A DNA stretch of 5,139 bases from Kofleriaceae bacterium. Lineage in GTDB: Bacteria; Myxococcota_A; Polyangia; Haliangiales; Haliangiaceae. A model generated the notes under the pieces. It was not told the origin of the DNA and ran no database searches. It was given only the letters and a program-made list of their open reading frames with translations. Both the position numbers and the translations under genes were made by a program. This document shows, piece after piece, positions 1 through 5,139 of this stretch. Within the stretch, counting starts at the first letter, position 1. Each line of letters begins with the position of its first letter. The stretch spans positions 1 through 5,139 of the forward strand of contig JAHEAK010000438.1 of assembly GCA_024642805.1 (NCBI GenBank). Direction: 5' to 3'.

Positions 1-1207
1 TCTTCCTTCAGCGATCCGTGGACGTTCGACACCAGATGCATCACGTGCGAATAGCGCTCGACCACCATGCTCTCGCTGAGCACCACCGAGCCGGTCTTCG
101 AAACTCTGCCCACGTCGTTGCGCCCCAAGTCGATGAGCATCAGATGCTCGGCGCACTCCTTCGGATCCGCGCGCAGCTCGGCGGCAAGTGCATCGTCCTG
201 TTCCGCGCTCTTGCCGCGTGGCCGCGTACCCGCGATGGGACGCACCTCCACTCGCCCAGCGTCGCAGCGAACCAAGGTCTCCGGTGAAGCACCCGTGACA
301 CGGGCCTCGGGGAACTCGAGATGAAACATATAGGGAGAGGGATTGACCACGCGCAGTGCGCGGTACACGTCGAATGGTTCAACACCGTTTCGTGGCACTT
401 CAAAGCGCCTCGAAAGCACGGCCTGAAAGATATCGCCGGCCAGGATGTACTCTTTGATGCTGGCAACGCCGGCCAAAAATTCCTGCTCTGGGAAATCGGA
501 GACTGGCTCGACGACCCCTCCAAAGCGCAGCGCCGCGCTGCCATCCTCTTGTGGGGCGGGCGGCTCGATGACACGCAGATCCGCGCGTGCCGTGCGCAGG
601 GTCTCGATGATGGCGTCGATGCGACGCATGGCGCCTTCGTAGGCCGCCTCGGCTTTTTCCGGGCGCGGTACATAGGGCGTCGCCACGACTTTGATCGACT
701 GCCTGAGATTGTCGAAGATGACCAGAGTATCTGTGAGCACCATGCACAGCTCGGGTACATCGAGATCGTCTTTGGCCAGCGAGGGCAAGTTCTCGAAGGA
801 GCGCACAGCGTCGTAGCTAATCCAGCCAACAGCTCCACCCCAGAAGCGAGGCAAGAGCTCGGAAGCCACTGGTTTCCACTCGGCCATGACTTCGGCGAGT
901 GCGGTGGTCGGATCGTCAGTCTTCCACTCGTGCTCGCGACTGGGACCATTGCCATCAACGTCGTGCCAAACCACCTTGACGTGACCGCGATGGCTGCTGA
1001 TGACGGCCCGAGGTTGCACGCCAATGAAGGAATAGGCGGCCCACTTCTCGCCGCCCACAACCGACTCGAGAAGGAAACTGTATTCGCCGGCACCGAGCTC
1101 GGCGTATCGCCATCGGCGATGATCTCGCGGAAGACCGGAATCAGATTTCCCCGCTCGGCCGAGCGACAAAACTCCTCTCGGCTTGGATGAAATCGTGTGA
1201 CTGCCAA
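1..1207 (-). CDS. trpE: Anthranilate synthase component I (TrpE), partial at the C-terminus, with an apparent N-terminal frameshift
   Basis: TrpE converts chorismate to anthranilate, the first committed step of tryptophan synthesis, using ammonia supplied by the TrpG glutamine amidotransferase. The N-terminus starts at a TTG (1205-1207) and reads MAVTRFHPSREEF, then GNLIPVFREI and ADGDTP, which is classic TrpE. Reading must then change frame near 1095-1099 to continue with GAGEYSFLLES (LLES at 1062-1073, part of the tryptophan feedback site). From GGT at 1092-1094 the frame stays open to the window edge, 364 codons. It contains FWGGAVGWISYD, NPSPYM (327-344), TGASPETLVR, RPIAGTRPRG, HLMLIDLGRNDVGRV (GRNDVGR at about 105-125) and HVMHLVSNVHG. 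These are chorismate-binding-domain motifs; RPIAGTRPRG and LLES favour TrpE over PabB. Only the extreme C-terminus is missing at the left edge. GGGAG at 1216-1220 lies 8 nt before the TTG. The gene may be a real pseudogene or a sequence error; its identity is secure. Confidence 0.93.
1095..1100 (-). other. Frame break in trpE, probable 16-nt deletion
   Basis: Codons up to ACG-CCG (Thr35-Pro36, CCG at 1100-1102) lie in one frame and GGT at 1092-1094 onward lies in another, with AGCTC between. TrpE homologues, as I recall them, have about 13 residues between the Pro of TP and FLLES, usually of the form (V/L)SAFxKL plus a few. Only Ser, two spare bases and GAGEYS are present here. Reading the junction as (x)AG-CTC-GGT, that is K/E/Q-Leu-Gly, restores the usual length if 16 nt (five codons plus one base) are missing. 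The frame change is seen directly; the deletion size is inferred from remembered family spacing. Confidence 0.75.
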
Positions 1208-1209
1208 TT

Positions 1210-1220
1210 CTCCTACTCCC
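1210..1220 (-). promoter_or_regulatory. Ribosome binding site for trpE TTG start
   Basis: On the minus strand GGGAGTAGGAGAA directly precedes the TTG. GGGAG (1216-1220) sits 8 nt upstream, a normal distance, whereas AGGAG (1210-1214) is only 3 nt away. This purine run supports the TTG as the start. No ATG or GTG nearby would keep the conserved N-terminal TrpE residues in frame. Confidence 0.5.
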
Positions 1221-1226
1221 GGCGCC

Positions 1227-1254
1227 TCGACAGAGGGCCTGCGTTGGCTATTCT
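1227..1254 (+). promoter_or_regulatory. Candidate sigma-70 promoter for glyA
   Basis: TCGACA (1227-1232, 5/6 to TTGACA), a 16-bp spacer and TATTCT (1249-1254, 4/6 to TATAAT). Transcription would begin near 1261, at or one base before the glyA ATG at 1262, giving a leaderless mRNA. It is the only promoter-like pair I see in the 54-bp gap on this strand. Confidence 0.45.
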
Positions 1255-1278
1255 AGGCGCCATGACCTCCAGTCTCGA
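1250..1278 (-). promoter_or_regulatory. Candidate sigma-70 promoter for trpE
   Basis: On the minus strand, TCGAGA (1273-1278, 4/6 to TTGACA), a 17-bp spacer and TAGAAT (1250-1255, 5/6 to TATAAT). The predicted transcript starts near 1243 and has a leader of about 36 nt. The -35 lies inside the first codons of glyA, and the -10 occupies the same base pairs as the glyA -10 on the other strand. This is a pattern match only. Confidence 0.45.
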
Positions 1279-2512
1279 AGCCGCCGACCCCAAAATCGCC
1301 CAGTTAATCGCCAGCGAGAGCCGCCGCCAGGCGAGCAAGCTTCGGCTGATTCCCTCCGAGAACTTTGCGTCTGCCGCCGTGCTCGAAGCCACGGGCTCGG
1401 CCCTGACCAACAAATACTCCGAAGGATACTTTGGCAAGCGCTACTACGAGGGCCAGGAGTTCATCGACCAGATCGAAGAAATCGCCATCCAGAGAGCGAT
1501 GCAGCTCTTTGGCAGCGCGCACGCCAACGTCCAGCCCTACTCGGGATCCCCTGCCAATCTCGCCGCCTACTTCGCTTTCTGCGAGCCGGGCGACAAGATC
1601 ATGGGCATGCACCTGCCAAGCGGCGGTCACCTCACCCACGGCTGGAAGGTCTCCATCACCGGCAAGTTCTTCAACGCCGTGCAGTACCAGGTCGACCGCG
1701 AGAGCGGCCGCATCGATCTCGATCAAGTTCGCGACATGGCCATGAAGGAGCGCCCCAAGGTGCTATGGGCGGGCGGCACGGCGGTTCCGCGCATCATCGA
1801 CTTTGCCGCCTTCGCTGGCATCGCCAAGGATTGCGGCGCCCTCTTCTTCGCAGACATCGCTCACATTGCCGGCCTCATTGCCGGTGGCGCTCATCCTTCG
1901 CCTGTCGGTCTCGCTGATCTCGTGAGCACGACCACCCACAAGACCTTGCGAGGTCCACGCGGAGGCATGTTGATGGCCAGCGCCGAGCACGCAAACGCGG
2001 TTGACCGCGCCGTCTTCCCAGGCTTGCAAGGTGGCCCGCACAATCACACCACCGCGGCCATTGCGGTTGCCCTGGGCGAGGCACTCAAGCCCGAGTTCAA
2101 GACCTACGCTGCGAAGATCGTCAGCAACGCAAAAGCCCTGGCCGCGCAGCTGATGCACCACGGTTTCGAGCTGGTCTCTGGTGGCACTGACAATCACCTC
2201 ATCTTGATCGACCTGAGCAACAAGAGCCTTCCCGGCAAAGTCCTGGCTCGCGCCCTCGATCGCGCTGGCATCGTCACCAACTACAACTCGGTACCCTACG
2301 ACACTCGAAAACCATTCGACCCTTCGGGCTTGCGCATTGGCACCCCATCGGTCACGACCCAGGGCATGGGCGCCGGGGAGATGGTCAAGATCGCCGACTG
2401 GATGCATGAGGTTGCCGAAAACGTCGAAGACCTCGGCCGTCAAGAGCGCATCGCCGGCGAGATTCGCGAGCTCTGCGCCTCCTTCCCTGCCCCCGGCGTG
2501 TCGCAGAACTAG
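1262..2512 (+). CDS. glyA: Serine hydroxymethyltransferase (GlyA)
   Basis: This PLP enzyme interconverts serine plus tetrahydrofolate with glycine plus 5,10-methylene-tetrahydrofolate, the main cytosolic source of one-carbon units. The 416 residues match the usual family length. Visible motifs are LIPSENF (29-35), NKYSEGYFGKRYYEG (50-64, with the catalytic Glu54), GGHLTHG (121-127), the PLP-binding Asp in FADIAHIAG (Asp198), the Schiff-base lysine in STTTHKTLRGPRGG (Lys227), FPGLQGGP and the substrate-carboxylate Arg in LRIGTP (Arg358). The ATG at 1262 gives the family's usual start a few residues before DPKIAQLI; an in-frame ATG at 1187 would add 25 non-family residues and run through the trpE start. 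No good Shine-Dalgarno precedes 1262, only AGG at 1255-1257. The gene is divergent from trpE and convergent with folC. Unusual residues are Phe57 where Pro is common, and HGWK in place of the commoner HGxPVNFSG pattern. Confidence 0.97.
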   Translation: MTSSLEAADPKIAQLIASESRRQASKLRLIPSENFASAAVLEATGSALTNKYSEGYFGKRYYEGQEFIDQIEEIAIQRAMQLFGSAHANVQPYSGSPANLAAYFAFCEPGDKIMGMHLPSGGHLTHGWKVSITGKFFNAVQYQVDRESGRIDLDQVRDMAMKERPKVLWAGGTAVPRIIDFAAFAGIAKDCGALFFADIAHIAGLIAGGAHPSPVGLADLVSTTTHKTLRGPRGGMLMASAEHANAVDRAVFPGLQGGPHNHTTAAIAVALGEALKPEFKTYAAKIVSNAKALAAQLMHHGFELVSGGTDNHLILIDLSNKSLPGKVLARALDRAGIVTNYNSVPYDTRKPFDPSGLRIGTPSVTTQGMGAGEMVKIADWMHEVAENVEDLGRQERIAGEIRELCASFPAPGVSQN

Positions 2513-2527
2513 ACGGCGCTAGCCGGG
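2492..2527. terminator. Weak GC hairpin across the convergent glyA/folC ends
   Basis: CCCGGC (2492-2497) and GCCGGG (2522-2527) form a 6-bp all-GC stem with a 24-nt loop that spans both stop codons. A smaller CGGC-gcta-GCCG stem (2514-2525) competes with it. Neither has a T-tract on either strand, so an intrinsic terminator is doubtful. It is listed because it is the only structure available between the two convergent genes. Confidence 0.2.
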
Positions 2528-3787
2528 TGGTCGCGGCGCAGATGGATCGCTGAGTGGCAGCGGATCCGGGTCGCCGTGACCAAGCTCAGCGAGAAGCTCG
2601 CCGAGCAGAAGCAGCGAGCCGGTCACCAATATGCGGTGACCGGGAAAGTTCTTACGCGCCTCACGCAGCGCCTCCGTCCCTGGTTGCACGCATTCCACCC
2701 GCGCGGCGCCCGCCTGCCGCGCAGCTTCGGCGATAGCTGCGGCGCTCTGGGCCCGCTCATTGCTCGCGGAGGTGGCGTAGATCGCCGTGCACAGACCGAC
2801 CAGCGGCGCGAGGAACTCCGCGATGCGCTTTTCGCGCGACAGGCCCACCACCAGGACCCAGGGCCGAGGATCGAGCGACGCCTCTTCCGCCAGGAGCAGC
2901 GCCAGCGCCAGGGCCGCCTGGCCATTGTGGGCTCCATCGATCCAGAGGTCCGATTCGATTCGCTCAAAGCGGCCAGCCAGGCGAGCGTTTCGGAGGCCCT
3001 CGCTCAGAGCCGGCTCGGGTATCGCCATGCCGAGGCCGACCAGGGCATCGCAGGCGGCCAGAGCGAGGGCCGCATTGGCGCGTTGGTGCGGGCCGCACAT
3101 GCACAGCTCTTCGGGAACGCGCGCAAGCTCGGCGGCTCCCACCAGGTGGGCTGGCGCCTGCGTGGCTCGCGCCATGTCGACAAGCTGCTCTCGAATGGCA
3201 TGCGGTGCAGACATGCCGATGATCGCGGGAACCCCTTCTCTAAAGATGCCCGCCTTCTCGCTGGCGATGGCCTCAAGGGTGCTGCCTAAGAACTCTTCGT
3301 GATCGAGGCCGATGCCGCTAACCAGGGTGAGGTCGGCGCGCAGGGCGCTCGTTGAATCCAAACGACCGCCCAGGCCCACTTCGTAGATGGCGAGGTCGAC
3401 CTTGGCGTCGTCGAAGATCCAGGCGGCAAGGGCCGTCATCTGTTCGAAGAAGGTCAGCTCGCCAACCTCTTCGCGCACGGCCTGGTAGGCGGCCATGAAG
3501 CGCTCCACCGATACCGGCCCCTCGTCGAGAGTAAAACGCTCGCGCACCGTGACCAGGTGCGGCGATGAGAACACACCCACGCGATAGCCAGCCGCGCGCG
3601 CGACACTGGCAATGAACTGGCAGGTCGAGCCCTTGCCGTTGGTGCCAGCCACCTGCACGACCACGGGACGATGCTGCAGATCGAGCGCGGAGAGGCAGGC
3701 GCGCATGCGCTCGAGTCCTAGATCGATGCCTAGGCGTCTTGCCGCGAAGAGCGAGCGCAGGACGCTGGCATAGGCCTCGTGAGACAA
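2519..3787 (-). CDS. folC: Bifunctional dihydrofolate synthase / folylpolyglutamate synthase (FolC)
   Basis: FolC is a cytosolic Mur-ligase-type ATPase. It adds glutamate to dihydropteroate and then extends the polyglutamate tail of tetrahydrofolate, which retains folate and raises its affinity for enzymes such as GlyA. From the TTG at 3785-3787 it has 422 residues. Motifs in order are the family N-terminal pattern RRLGIDLGLERM (17-28), the P-loop AGTNGKGS (47-54), SSPHLV (74-79), EVGLGGRLD (136-144), GLDHEEFLG (160-168), EKAGI (177-181), GPHQRANA (232-239), AGRFERI (271-277, where (W/Y)PGRxE is usual), DGAHN (284-288) and VTGSLLLLGELL. The last ~18 residues are an acidic, proline-rich tail that I do not recognise as conserved. 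This TTG lies 4 bp after the accD stop; an in-frame TTG at 3836-3838 would add 17 residues and overlap accD by 47 nt. Neither start has a convincing Shine-Dalgarno, so translation is probably coupled to accD. Confidence 0.94.
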   Translation of the reverse strand: MSHEAYASVLRSLFAARRLGIDLGLERMRACLSALDLQHRPVVVQVAGTNGKGSTCQFIASVARAAGYRVGVFSSPHLVTVRERFTLDEGPVSVERFMAAYQAVREEVGELTFFEQMTALAAWIFDDAKVDLAIYEVGLGGRLDSTSALRADLTLVSGIGLDHEEFLGSTLEAIASEKAGIFREGVPAIIGMSAPHAIREQLVDMARATQAPAHLVGAAELARVPEELCMCGPHQRANAALALAACDALVGLGMAIPEPALSEGLRNARLAGRFERIESDLWIDGAHNGQAALALALLLAEEASLDPRPWVLVVGLSREKRIAEFLAPLVGLCTAIYATSASNERAQSAAAIAEAARQAGAARVECVQPGTEALREARKNFPGHRILVTGSLLLLGELLAELGHGDPDPLPLSDPSAPRPPG

Positions 3788-3791
3788 GGCG

Positions 3792-4646
3792 CTAGGCTTT
3801 GGCGCGCGAACCCGTGAACCAGCGCATGCTGCGAGCAAGCGTGGCTTTCAAGTCCTTGCGCTCGACGATCATGTCCAGCATGCCGTGTTCCATCAAGAAC
3901 TCAGAGCGCTGGAATCCGTCGGGGAGTTGCTGTCGAATGGTCTGCTCGATGACGCGTGGGCCGGCGAATCCGATCAGCGCATTGGGCTCGGCCATGATGA
4001 TGTCGCCGAGCATCGCGAAGGATGCCGCCACACCACCGGTGGTTGGGTGCAGGAGCACCGAGATGTACGGCACACCCGCCTCTTGCAAGCGTGCGCGCGC
4101 CGCGGAGGTCTTGGCCATCTGCATCAGAGACAAGACACCTTCCTGCATGCGCGCTCCACCAGATGCGGAGAAGACGATGGCAGGCACGCGCCGCTCGAGA
4201 GCGCGCTCGAACTGTCGGGTAATCTTCTCGCCGACAACCGAGCCCATCGAACCACCCATGAACTCGAACACAAAGAAGCCGACTTCGCATGGCTGGCCTT
4301 CGATGGTCGCAGAGCCGGCCAGGAAGGCATCGGCGGGGCCGCTATTGGCTTCCGCCTTACGAAGGGAGTCCTTGTACTTCTTGCCGTCGATCTGAAACTC
4401 GAGCGGGTCGGTGCTCTTCATGCCAGCATCGCACTCGACGAAGCTATCCTCGTCGAGGACCAGGGCCAGACGAGCGGGGGTCGGCAAGCGCAGGTGAAAC
4501 TTGCAGGCCGTGCAAACCCTGAGATTCTCTTCGAGCTCGGCGTCAAAAAGCGACTCGCCGCACTTCTCGCACTTGGTCCACAGACCACGCGGTACCGACT
4601 TTTTGCCCTCGACGGGCAGCTGGTTTTTTCTCGACCACCAAGCCAT
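3792..4646 (-). CDS. accD: Acetyl-CoA carboxylase carboxyltransferase subunit beta (AccD)
   Basis: AccD pairs with AccA to form the alpha2-beta2 carboxyltransferase, which moves the carboxyl group from carboxybiotin to acetyl-CoA and yields malonyl-CoA for fatty-acid synthesis. The 284 residues are close to the usual bacterial length. A four-cysteine zinc ribbon (Cys26, Cys29, Cys45, Cys48) follows the typical VPRGLWTKC entry. The crotonase-like domain shows GSMGSVVGEKI (132-142), SASGGARMQEG (160-170), PTTGGVAASFAMLGD (201-215) and GFAGPRVIEQT (226-236). His200 replaces the Asp or Asn I would expect before PTTGG, and Ala207 replaces a common Thr; neither looks disabling. The ATG at 4644-4646 follows an in-frame TAA a few codons upstream, so the start is well fixed. 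The nearest SD-like string, CGAGG (4662-4666), is about 15 nt away, longer than normal. folC follows 4 bp after the stop, a widespread accD-folC pairing. accA is not in the window. Confidence 0.97.
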   Translation of the reverse strand: MAWWSRKNQLPVEGKKSVPRGLWTKCEKCGESLFDAELEENLRVCTACKFHLRLPTPARLALVLDEDSFVECDAGMKSTDPLEFQIDGKKYKDSLRKAEANSGPADAFLAGSATIEGQPCEVGFFVFEFMGGSMGSVVGEKITRQFERALERRVPAIVFSASGGARMQEGVLSLMQMAKTSAARARLQEAGVPYISVLLHPTTGGVAASFAMLGDIIMAEPNALIGFAGPRVIEQTIRQQLPDGFQRSEFLMEHGMLDMIVERKDLKATLARSMRWFTGSRAKA

Positions 4647-4667
4647 GAGCGGCAGGGCTTACCTCGA

Positions 4668-4673
4668 ATAATA
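4668..4673 (-). promoter_or_regulatory. Candidate -10 box for the accD-folC operon
   Basis: TATTAT (5/6 to TATAAT) on the minus strand lies in AATAATATT, the most AT-rich core of the 156-bp gap between accD and the receiver-like gene. Transcription would start near 4661, giving a leader of about 14 nt. I find no matching -35 at 15-19 bp, so the call is weak. Confidence 0.25.
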
Positions 4674-4731
4674 TTGGGGCCGCAAGCACATCGATGGGTT
4701 GGCTCCATTTTTCTTTACCGGCCAAGTTGAA

Positions 4732-4744
4732 CCTGGTATCCAGG
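4732..4744. repeat. Short inverted repeat in the divergent accD/receiver intergenic region
   Basis: CCTGG-TAT-CCAGG is a perfect dyad with 5-bp arms and a 3-bp centre. It lies about 60 bp before the receiver-like gene and about 86 bp before accD, where an operator for either could sit. The arms are short enough to arise by chance in GC-rich DNA, and I do not recognise it as a known regulator site. Confidence 0.25.
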
Positions 4745-4788
4745 CCTAACCGGTCAAGATCCATGTCACCTTCGCGTGTCCGACCGGA

Positions 4789-4796
4789 AAGGAAGG
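4789..4796 (+). promoter_or_regulatory. Strong Shine-Dalgarno for the receiver-like gene
   Basis: AAGGAAGG ends 6 nt before the ATG at 4803. It is the best ribosome binding site in the window, and it decides the start against the in-frame GTG at 4776, which has no such site. An out-of-frame ATG-TTA-TGA (4798-4806) lies between it and overlaps the real ATG. Confidence 0.75.
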
Positions 4797-4802
4797 CATG
4801 TT

Positions 4803-5114
4803 ATGAGCGAGTCTGTTCTTATCGTTGATGAAATTGCCAGCAGCCGCCAGGAGCTTGGACGTGCGCTTCAGGCCGAGGGCTTTGTCGTCGTCGAGTCAGA
4901 TTCCGCCTCTTCCGCCGTCCGCGACATTTGGGCCAATCAGTTTCTCGTGGTGTTCGTGGCGTCGGTGCTTTCTGACACCAAGGCCCAGTCTCTCTCCGAC
5001 CAGCTCATGCAGATGGCCCCCGAGATCGAGACCATCATCTTCTCGAAGAATGACAACCCCGCCGCCCTGGCCCGCAAAGCAGCCAGCATTCGCGACGGGG
5101 ACGTGGCCGCCTAG
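4803..5114 (+). CDS. Small response-regulator receiver-like protein, degenerate
   Basis: The 103-residue product begins SVLIVDEIASSRQELGRALQAEGFVVVES, matching beta1-alpha1-beta2 of a CheY-like receiver. Asp9 and Glu10 stand where the magnesium-binding acidic pair belongs. Beta3 reads FLVVFVASVLSD (47-58); the phospho-acceptor Asp expected near residues 52-53 is Val or Ala. Beta4 is ETIIFSK (76-82), with Ser81 near the usual Thr/Ser switch. The protein stops at TAG (5112-5114) soon after, so beta5, the conserved Lys and alpha5 are absent; a normal receiver has about 120 residues. There is no DNA-binding or enzymatic domain, signal peptide or membrane segment. It may act through protein contacts as a pseudo-receiver, or be a decaying or frameshifted gene. 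It is transcribed away from accD; no partner kinase is visible. Receiver-like fold is likely, function unknown. Confidence 0.8.
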   Translation: MSESVLIVDEIASSRQELGRALQAEGFVVVESDSASSAVRDIWANQFLVVFVASVLSDTKAQSLSDQLMQMAPEIETIIFSKNDNPAALARKAASIRDGDVAA

Positions 5115-5119
5115 GCAGC

Positions 5120-5131
5120 AGCAGGCCTGCT
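5120..5131. repeat. 12-bp perfect palindrome after the receiver-like gene
   Basis: AGCAGGCCTGCT is self-complementary with no spacer, starting 6 bp after the stop codon. With no loop and no T-tract before the window ends, it is not a standard terminator. The sequence beyond is not available. Confidence 0.25.
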
Positions 5132-5139
5132 CATCGGGC

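Noticed and set aside
1092..1099. Programmed ribosomal frameshift in trpE
   Set aside because: There is no slippery run or following stem that I can see, and several conserved residues are absent at the junction, which slippage would not explain.
321..1190. 289-codon open frame on the plus strand opposite trpE
   Set aside because: It is a shadow of the GC-rich trpE sequence. The minus strand carries unmistakable TrpE motifs over the same bases.
1187..1261. Upstream in-frame ATG (1187) that would lengthen glyA by 25 residues
   Set aside because: The added residues do not look like GlyA, and they run through the promoter region and the trpE start. The ATG at 1262 gives the normal family N-terminus.
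1208..1261. Tryptophan attenuator or folate/glycine riboswitch between trpE and glyA
   Set aside because: The gap is only 54 bp, with no Trp-codon leader peptide and no room for a riboswitch aptamer plus expression platform.
1763..2443. 226-codon open frame on the minus strand opposite glyA
   Set aside because: It has no recognisable domain and lies wholly inside conserved GlyA coding sequence. Long antisense frames are expected in GC-rich genes.
2576..3289. 237-codon open frame on the plus strand opposite folC
   Set aside because: Its composition is arginine and alanine rich, and it is a shadow of FolC, whose motifs cover the whole stretch.
3885..4730. 281-codon open frame on the plus strand opposite accD
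   Set aside because: No family features; the opposite strand encodes an intact AccD with zinc ribbon and carboxyltransferase motifs.
4776..4802. In-frame GTG start adding nine residues to the receiver-like protein
   Set aside because: It has no Shine-Dalgarno, whereas ATG 4803 has AAGGAAGG at ideal distance and gives the standard receiver N-terminus.
1..5139. CRISPR array, transposon ends, tRNA or phage genes
   Set aside because: No spaced direct repeats, transposase-like protein, tRNA fold or phage-like product was seen; coding genes fill nearly the whole window.

Overview
The window is ordinary, gene-dense chromosome from a GC-rich bacterium (roughly 60% G+C by eye). Most of it is core metabolism. 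It carries four housekeeping genes and one small signalling-type gene. Separate AccD with an N-terminal zinc ribbon, accD placed directly before folC, and SD-led ATG next to TTG starts fit a Gram-negative proteobacterial or myxobacterial-type lineage. The taxon is an inference, and no single marker fixes it. I see no tRNA, rRNA, insertion sequence, CRISPR array or phage gene.

Layout from left to right. (1) Positions 1-1207, minus strand: trpE, large subunit of anthranilate synthase, with its C-terminus off the left edge. Its reading frame is broken near codon 37, and about 16 nt of a conserved segment appear to be missing. (2) Positions 1208-1261: a 54-bp divergent intergenic region whose AT core can be read as a -10 box on both strands. 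(3) Positions 1262-2512, plus strand: glyA, serine hydroxymethyltransferase, probably leaderless. (4) Positions 2519-3787, minus strand: folC, converging on glyA with only 6 bp between stop codons. (5) Positions 3792-4646, minus strand: accD, the carboxyltransferase beta subunit, 4 bp upstream of folC and probably co-transcribed with it. (6) Positions 4647-4802: a 156-bp divergent intergenic region with a short inverted repeat and a strong Shine-Dalgarno. (7) Positions 4803-5114, plus strand: a 103-residue receiver-like protein that lacks the phospho-acceptor aspartate and the end of the fold. The last 25 bp hold only a short palindrome.

Functional links: glyA makes 5,10-methylene-tetrahydrofolate, and folC makes and polyglutamylates the folate cofactor that GlyA uses. 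trpE draws on chorismate, which is also the folate precursor. accD feeds fatty-acid synthesis through malonyl-CoA. I did not find a convincing new multi-gene system. The points most worth a second look are the trpE lesion, the symmetric trpE/glyA promoter core, the likely leaderless glyA, and the degenerate receiver protein.
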